A stretch of DNA of 7,896 nt from Frankiales bacterium (GTDB lineage: Bacteria > Actinomycetota > Actinomycetes > Mycobacteriales > SCTD01): positions 1 through 7,896 of the forward strand of contig JAODNF010000218.1 of NCBI GenBank assembly GCA_025464915.1, written 5' to 3'. The notes below the pieces were generated by a model that was given only the letters and a program-made list of their open reading frames with translations, had not been told where the DNA came from and did no database searches. Of this stretch, positions 5,101 through 7,896 are shown piece after piece (positions within the stretch are counted from its first letter, which is position 1; each line of letters begins with the position of its first letter). The translations under genes were made by a program, and so were the position numbers.

Positions 5101-6500
5101 GGGTCTCGCTCTCCACCGAGGAGTACGACGCGCTGCGGGCGCTCCTCGCTCGCGCCGCGGGGCTGGTCTTCGACGACGCCCGCAAGGAGTCGATGGCCTA
5201 CTCGGTCGCCGAGCGGATGCGTGCCTGCGGGCTGCGCGAGGTGTCGTCGTACCTTCGCCGGCTCGACGACCCGAACGAGCGGCAGCAGCTGCTCGACGAG
5301 GTCACCATCCAGGAGACCCACTTCTTCCGCAACCCGCCCCAGGTGCGGGCACTGCGGCTGCACGTGCTGCCGGAGCTGCTGCGGCACGCCGAGCTGAACG
5401 GCCGCCGGCTGCGGATCTGGAGCGCCGGCTGCTCCACCGGCGAGGAGCCGTACTCGATCGCCATGCACCTGCGCGAGCTGCTGCCCTCGACGGCGGGCTG
5501 GGACGTGAAGGTCGTCGGGACCGACGTCTCGCAGCGCGCCATCGCCGCCGCCCGCTCCGGCCGCTACGGCGCGCGCGCGGTCCAGCTCGCGAGCCCCGAG
5601 GAGCTCGCCCGGCACTTCGTGGCCCTGCCGGACGGGGCGTACGAGGTGCGCCCGGAGGTACGCGAGCTGGTCGAGTTCCGGCACCACAACCTCGTCACCG
5701 AGGCCGTGCCGTTCGCGCCGTCCGAGCGCATCGACCTGGTGCTGTGCCGCAACGTCACCATCTACTTCGGCCGGGACACCACCCGCGCCCTCATGACCCG
5801 GCTGCACCACAGCCTGCGCGACGGCGGCTACCTGTTCCTCGGGCACTCCGAGACGCTCTGGCAGGTGAGCGAGGACTTCCGGCTGGTCGCTCTCGGCACC
5901 GGCGACGCGGCGGCGTTCGTCTACCGCCGGCTCGACAAGCAGGTCGAGCGCCGGGCCGTGCTGCCCGACCGGCGGACTGCCGATGAGCCGTCGCCCGAGG
6001 AGCGCCGCGTCGAGCCGCGCCGCGCAGCGGCGCCCGCCATGCCCCCCGCCCCCGTCCTGGTCGGTGTGGACACTCTTCTCGAGCAGTGCCGCGTCTCGCT
6101 GGCCGCCGGCCGCTACGCGGAGGCCGCCCAGTACGCCGCCGACGCGGCGATGCAGGCGCCGCTGCGCGCCGAGGCGTTCTACCTGCGCGGCCTGGCCCTG
6201 GTCGACCTCGGCCGGGACGACGACGCCCTCGTCGAGCTGCGCAAGGCGGTCTACCTCGAGCCCGAGCGCGGCTTCGCCCACTTCCTGCTCGCCGGCGTCC
6301 TGGACCGGCTCGGGCAGCCGGTCCTCGCGGCCCGGGAGTACGGCGCCGCCGCCGACACCCTGGGCATGCAGCCGGCAGATGCCACCGCTGAGGAGCTCGG
6401 CGGGCGTAGCGTGCGTGAGCTGGCACAGCTGTGCCGGCAGCTGCAGCACCGGCTGCTGGGCGGCCAGCTGCAGCACCACTACGGCGAGGAGGTGTCGTGA
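5097..6500 (+). CDS. cheR: Chemoreceptor glutamate methyltransferase CheR with C-terminal TPR domain
   Basis: This 467-residue protein transfers methyl groups from S-adenosylmethionine to receptor glutamates, opposing CheB. The N-terminal helical domain is at about 1-80 and ends with IQETHFFRNP. The SAM-binding domain (about 100-280) carries IWSAGCSTGEEPYS (107-120), GTDVS (141-145), DLVLCRNVTIYF (213-224) and GGYLFLGHSE (243-252), all CheR signatures. Residues 280-320 are a Pro/Arg/Glu-rich linker. Residues 325-425 are helical TPR-like repeats (GRYAEAAQYAADAA, then FYLRGLALVDLG, then GFAHFLLAGVLDRLG). This makes it longer than the roughly 280-residue enteric CheR and like the TPR-tailed WspC and FrzF types. 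The TPR tail probably holds partner proteins. GTG 5097 overlaps the cheB stop by 4 bases with no clear Shine-Dalgarno sequence, so translation is likely coupled. Confidence 0.95.
   Translation: MRVSLSTEEYDALRALLARAAGLVFDDARKESMAYSVAERMRACGLREVSSYLRRLDDPNERQQLLDEVTIQETHFFRNPPQVRALRLHVLPELLRHAELNGRRLRIWSAGCSTGEEPYSIAMHLRELLPSTAGWDVKVVGTDVSQRAIAAARSGRYGARAVQLASPEELARHFVALPDGAYEVRPEVRELVEFRHHNLVTEAVPFAPSERIDLVLCRNVTIYFGRDTTRALMTRLHHSLRDGGYLFLGHSETLWQVSEDFRLVALGTGDAAAFVYRRLDKQVERRAVLPDRRTADEPSPEERRVEPRRAAAPAMPPAPVLVGVDTLLEQCRVSLAAGRYAEAAQYAADAAMQAPLRAEAFYLRGLALVDLGRDDDALVELRKAVYLEPERGFAHFLLAGVLDRLGQPVLAAREYGAAADTLGMQPADATAEELGGRSVRELAQLCRQLQHRLLGGQLQHHYGEEVS
6487..6492 (+). promoter_or_regulatory. 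Ribosome binding site of cheW
   Basis: AGGAGG at 6487-6492 is a full-strength Shine-Dalgarno sequence 4 bases before GTG 6497, lying inside the last codons of cheR. It fixes the cheW start at 6497. It is the strongest ribosome binding site in the operon, suggesting that CheW is made in excess over CheR, as expected for a scaffold. Confidence 0.65.
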
Positions 6501-6928
6501 GCGGCGGGCTGGTCACCTTCGTGCTGGGCGAGCGCGAGTACGCGACGCCCCTGTCGTCGATCCGTGAGGTGGTCCGGCTCGAGGGCCTTGCCGACCTCCC
6601 GGGCATGACCAAGCCGCTCGCGGGTGTCCTCGACCTGCGCGGCACGGCGCTGCCCGTCCTCGACCTGCGCATCGGTGCGACCGCGGAGTCCCGCGGCGAC
6701 GTCCTCGTCATGGAGGGAACCACGGAGGAGACACTCGTCGGCGTGGCCGTGGACCGGGTCCGGGCCGTCGTCGGTGCGGAGGAGCTGGGTCAGGGCGGGG
6801 CCGCAGGGGACGAGCTCCCGTCCTACGTCGTGGAGGTCCTGCGGGGCGCCTCAGGCCCGGTCTTCCTCGTCGACCTGCCGCAGATGGTCAGTGCCGCAAG
6901 AGAAGCCGCCCGCAAGGCCGTCCTGTGA
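6497..6928 (+). CDS. cheW: Chemotaxis coupling protein CheW
   Basis: A 143-residue single CheW domain, the adaptor that links chemoreceptors to the CheA kinase in signalling arrays. It starts with GGLVTFVLGEREYATPLSSI, the normal first strands of the fold. It carries the core motif GVLDLRGTALPVLDLR (43-58), with the conserved arginines R48 and R58, then VGVAVDRVRAVV (81-92) and a final PVFLVDLPQM. It ends with a short basic helix. The gene overlaps cheR by 4 bases (GTGA) and overlaps the small membrane protein gene in the same way. The usual partners CheA and receptor are not in the window. CheW here must therefore either serve proteins encoded elsewhere or bind the local kinase, CheR tail or membrane peptide. 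Confidence 0.92.
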   Translation: MSGGLVTFVLGEREYATPLSSIREVVRLEGLADLPGMTKPLAGVLDLRGTALPVLDLRIGATAESRGDVLVMEGTTEETLVGVAVDRVRAVVGAEELGQGGAAGDELPSYVVEVLRGASGPVFLVDLPQMVSAAREAARKAVL

Positions 6929-7113
6929 AGGCCTTCAAGGCCGTCTCGGACGCGTTGCTGGCGCTCGCCGTCGTGTTCGCCGTCGTGGCCCTGTTCGGTC
7001 ACACCTGGGCCTGGTACGTCGCCGCCTTCTGCCTGCTCGACTCGATCGTGGCGGCGAGGTTCCGCCGCCGTGCCGCCAAGGCCGCCAAGGCCGCCGGCTC
7101 TGCCGCGCCCTAG
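6925..7113 (+). CDS. Small two-helix membrane protein coupled to cheW
   Basis: A 62-residue protein that I do not recognise by family. Two hydrophobic segments are visible, about residues 9-25 (ALLALAVVFAVVALFG) and 28-45 (WAWYVAAFCLLDSIVAA). They are joined by a tight turn (HT). A strongly basic tail follows, RFRRR then AAKAAKAAG. By the positive-inside rule both ends would be cytoplasmic and the protein a hairpin in the membrane. The GTG start overlaps the cheW stop by 4 bases, with AAGG 7 bases upstream, so it is the last cistron of the chemosensory operon. A role as membrane anchor or partner for CheW is possible but unproven. It could also be a passenger gene. It ends 18 bases before the convergent disA stop. 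Confidence 0.7.
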   Translation: MKAFKAVSDALLALAVVFAVVALFGHTWAWYVAAFCLLDSIVAARFRRRAAKAAKAAGSAAP

Positions 7114-7131
7114 TCCCCGGGTGGAGCGGGC

Positions 7132-7896
7132 TCAGACGTAGCGCTCGAGGATGCTGGACTCGGCCAGCCGGGACAGGCCCTCGCGGACCGAGCGGGCGCG
7201 GGTCTCGCCGACGCCCTCGACGGCCTGGAGGTCGTCGATGCTCGCGGCCAGCAGCTTCTGCAGCCCGCCGAAGTGGTCGATGAGCCGGTCCACGATCGGG
7301 TTGGGGAGCCGCGGGACCTTGGCGAGCAGCCGGTAGCCGCGCGGGCTGACAGCCACCTCGAGCTGGTCGGCGCCGCCGGTCCAGCCGACGGCCCGGGCGA
7401 GCACGGCGAGGTCGAGCAGGTCGGTGCCGGACAGCGCGTCGAGGTCCGCGAGCGCGTCCGCGGGCTTGCGCGCCTTGCGGCCGGTGCCGCCGACGAGGTA
7501 GTCGCGCACGATGAGCTCGCGCTCGGCCTCGACGCCCGCCATCAGCTCCTCGAGCTGGAGCGAGAGCAGCCGGCCGTCGGCCCCGAGCTCGACGACGTAG
7601 CCCTCGATCTCGGTGGCGATCCGGCGCACCATCTCGAGCCGCTGGCTGACGGCCATCGCATCGCGGACCGTGACCAGGTCCTCGATCTCGAGGGCCGACA
7701 GCGTGCCGGCCACCTCGTCGAGGCGCAGCTTGTAGCGCTCCGGGGTGGCGAGGGCCTGGTTGGCGCGGGACAGGATGGCAGCGCTGTCGTCGAGGACGTA
7801 GCGACGGCTGTCGACGTAGAGCGCGATGATCCGCATCGACTGGCTCACGCTGATGACGGGGTAGCCGGTCTGCTTCGCGACCCGTTCCGCCGTGCG
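7132..7896 (-). CDS. disA: DNA integrity scanning diadenylate cyclase DisA (partial, N-terminus outside window)
   Basis: 254 C-terminal codons of DisA, which makes the second messenger c-di-AMP from two ATP and scans DNA for branched structures; the whole protein is usually about 350-360 residues. At the right edge the frame reads RTAERVAKQTGYPVISVSQS. This is the end of the diadenylate cyclase domain, and its first Arg is probably the last residue of the RHR motif. The DGA motif lies outside the window. A long helical linker follows, and a C-terminal helix-hairpin-helix region with LPNPIVDRLIDHFGG and VEGVGETRARSVREGL. The GTG at 7848-7846 is an internal Val codon, not the start, because conserved cyclase sequence continues upstream. 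The gene converges on the chemosensory operon. I see no strong terminator in the 18-base gap, only a weak CCCG/CGGG repeat. Confidence 0.95.
   Translation of the reverse strand, partial: RTAERVAKQTGYPVISVSQSMRIIALYVDSRRYVLDDSAAILSRANQALATPERYKLRLDEVAGTLSALEIEDLVTVRDAMAVSQRLEMVRRIATEIEGYVVELGADGRLLSLQLEELMAGVEAERELIVRDYLVGGTGRKARKPADALADLDALSGTDLLDLAVLARAVGWTGGADQLEVAVSPRGYRLLAKVPRLPNPIVDRLIDHFGGLQKLLAASIDDLQAVEGVGETRARSVREGLSRLAESSILERYV

Noticed and set aside
4998..6479. 493-codon minus-strand open frame opposite cheR
   Set aside because: It is fully antisense to a CheR with all its signature motifs. Its composition (Gln/Arg/Ala/Gly-rich) and lack of any motif mark it as a shadow. The same applies to the minus frames at 3652-4833 and 2511-3806.
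6431..6496. Longer CheW starting inside cheR
   Set aside because: The extra residues are Ala/Pro-rich and unlike CheW. GTG 6497 has a perfect AGGAGG at 4 bases and starts directly at the first strand of the fold.
7114..7131. Terminator between the membrane peptide gene and disA
   Set aside because: Only a 4-bp CCCG/CGGG stem is present in 18 bases, with no T tract. It is too weak to call.
1..7896. tRNA, rRNA, CRISPR, insertion sequence, attachment site
   Set aside because: I found no cloverleaf, no regular spaced repeats, no transposase and no long terminal inverted repeats by eye. The longest gap without a gene is the 117 bases at 165-281.

Overview
The window is very GC-rich. Every plus-strand gene whose start is visible begins with GTG, and several genes overlap by four bases. 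Two genes have a TANNNT -10 element only 6-7 bases before the start codon. Together with the flanking genes (clpC tail, a short mutY without NUDIX domain, disA), this points to a high-GC actinomycete (Actinomycetota). I cannot name the genus. The flanking genes are ordinary housekeeping genes, so this is chromosome. I see no tRNA, rRNA, CRISPR array, insertion sequence or phage gene.

Layout, left to right. (1) Positions 1-164 hold the C-terminal tail of ClpC, closed by a strong hairpin terminator (181-209). (2) A plus-strand pair follows: a soluble PAS/GAF sensor histidine kinase and a stand-alone receiver, overlapping by 4 bases and led by a probable leaderless promoter. (3) mutY is on the minus strand; its 3' end overlaps the receiver gene tail to tail. 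(4) Divergent from mutY is a secreted or membrane-anchored protein with a Ser/Thr/Pro-rich stalk and one beta-rich domain, also with a leaderless-type promoter. (5) A compact plus-strand operon follows: an Hpt phosphotransfer protein, CheB, CheR with a TPR tail, CheW and a 62-residue two-helix membrane protein. Each of its junctions is a GTGA overlap. (6) disA (diadenylate cyclase) is on the minus strand, converging on this operon and running off the right edge.

The main point of interest is the chemosensory-like set in (2) and (5). It has the adaptation enzymes (CheB, CheR), the scaffold (CheW), a histidine kinase, a lone receiver and a lone Hpt, but no CheA and no methyl-accepting receptor in view. 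The parts match a split four-step phosphorelay: kinase H278, receiver D55, Hpt H52, CheB D62. They could also be accessories of a CheA or receptor encoded elsewhere. The relay is inference from gene content and pairing. The individual domain assignments rest on motifs visible in the translated sequence.
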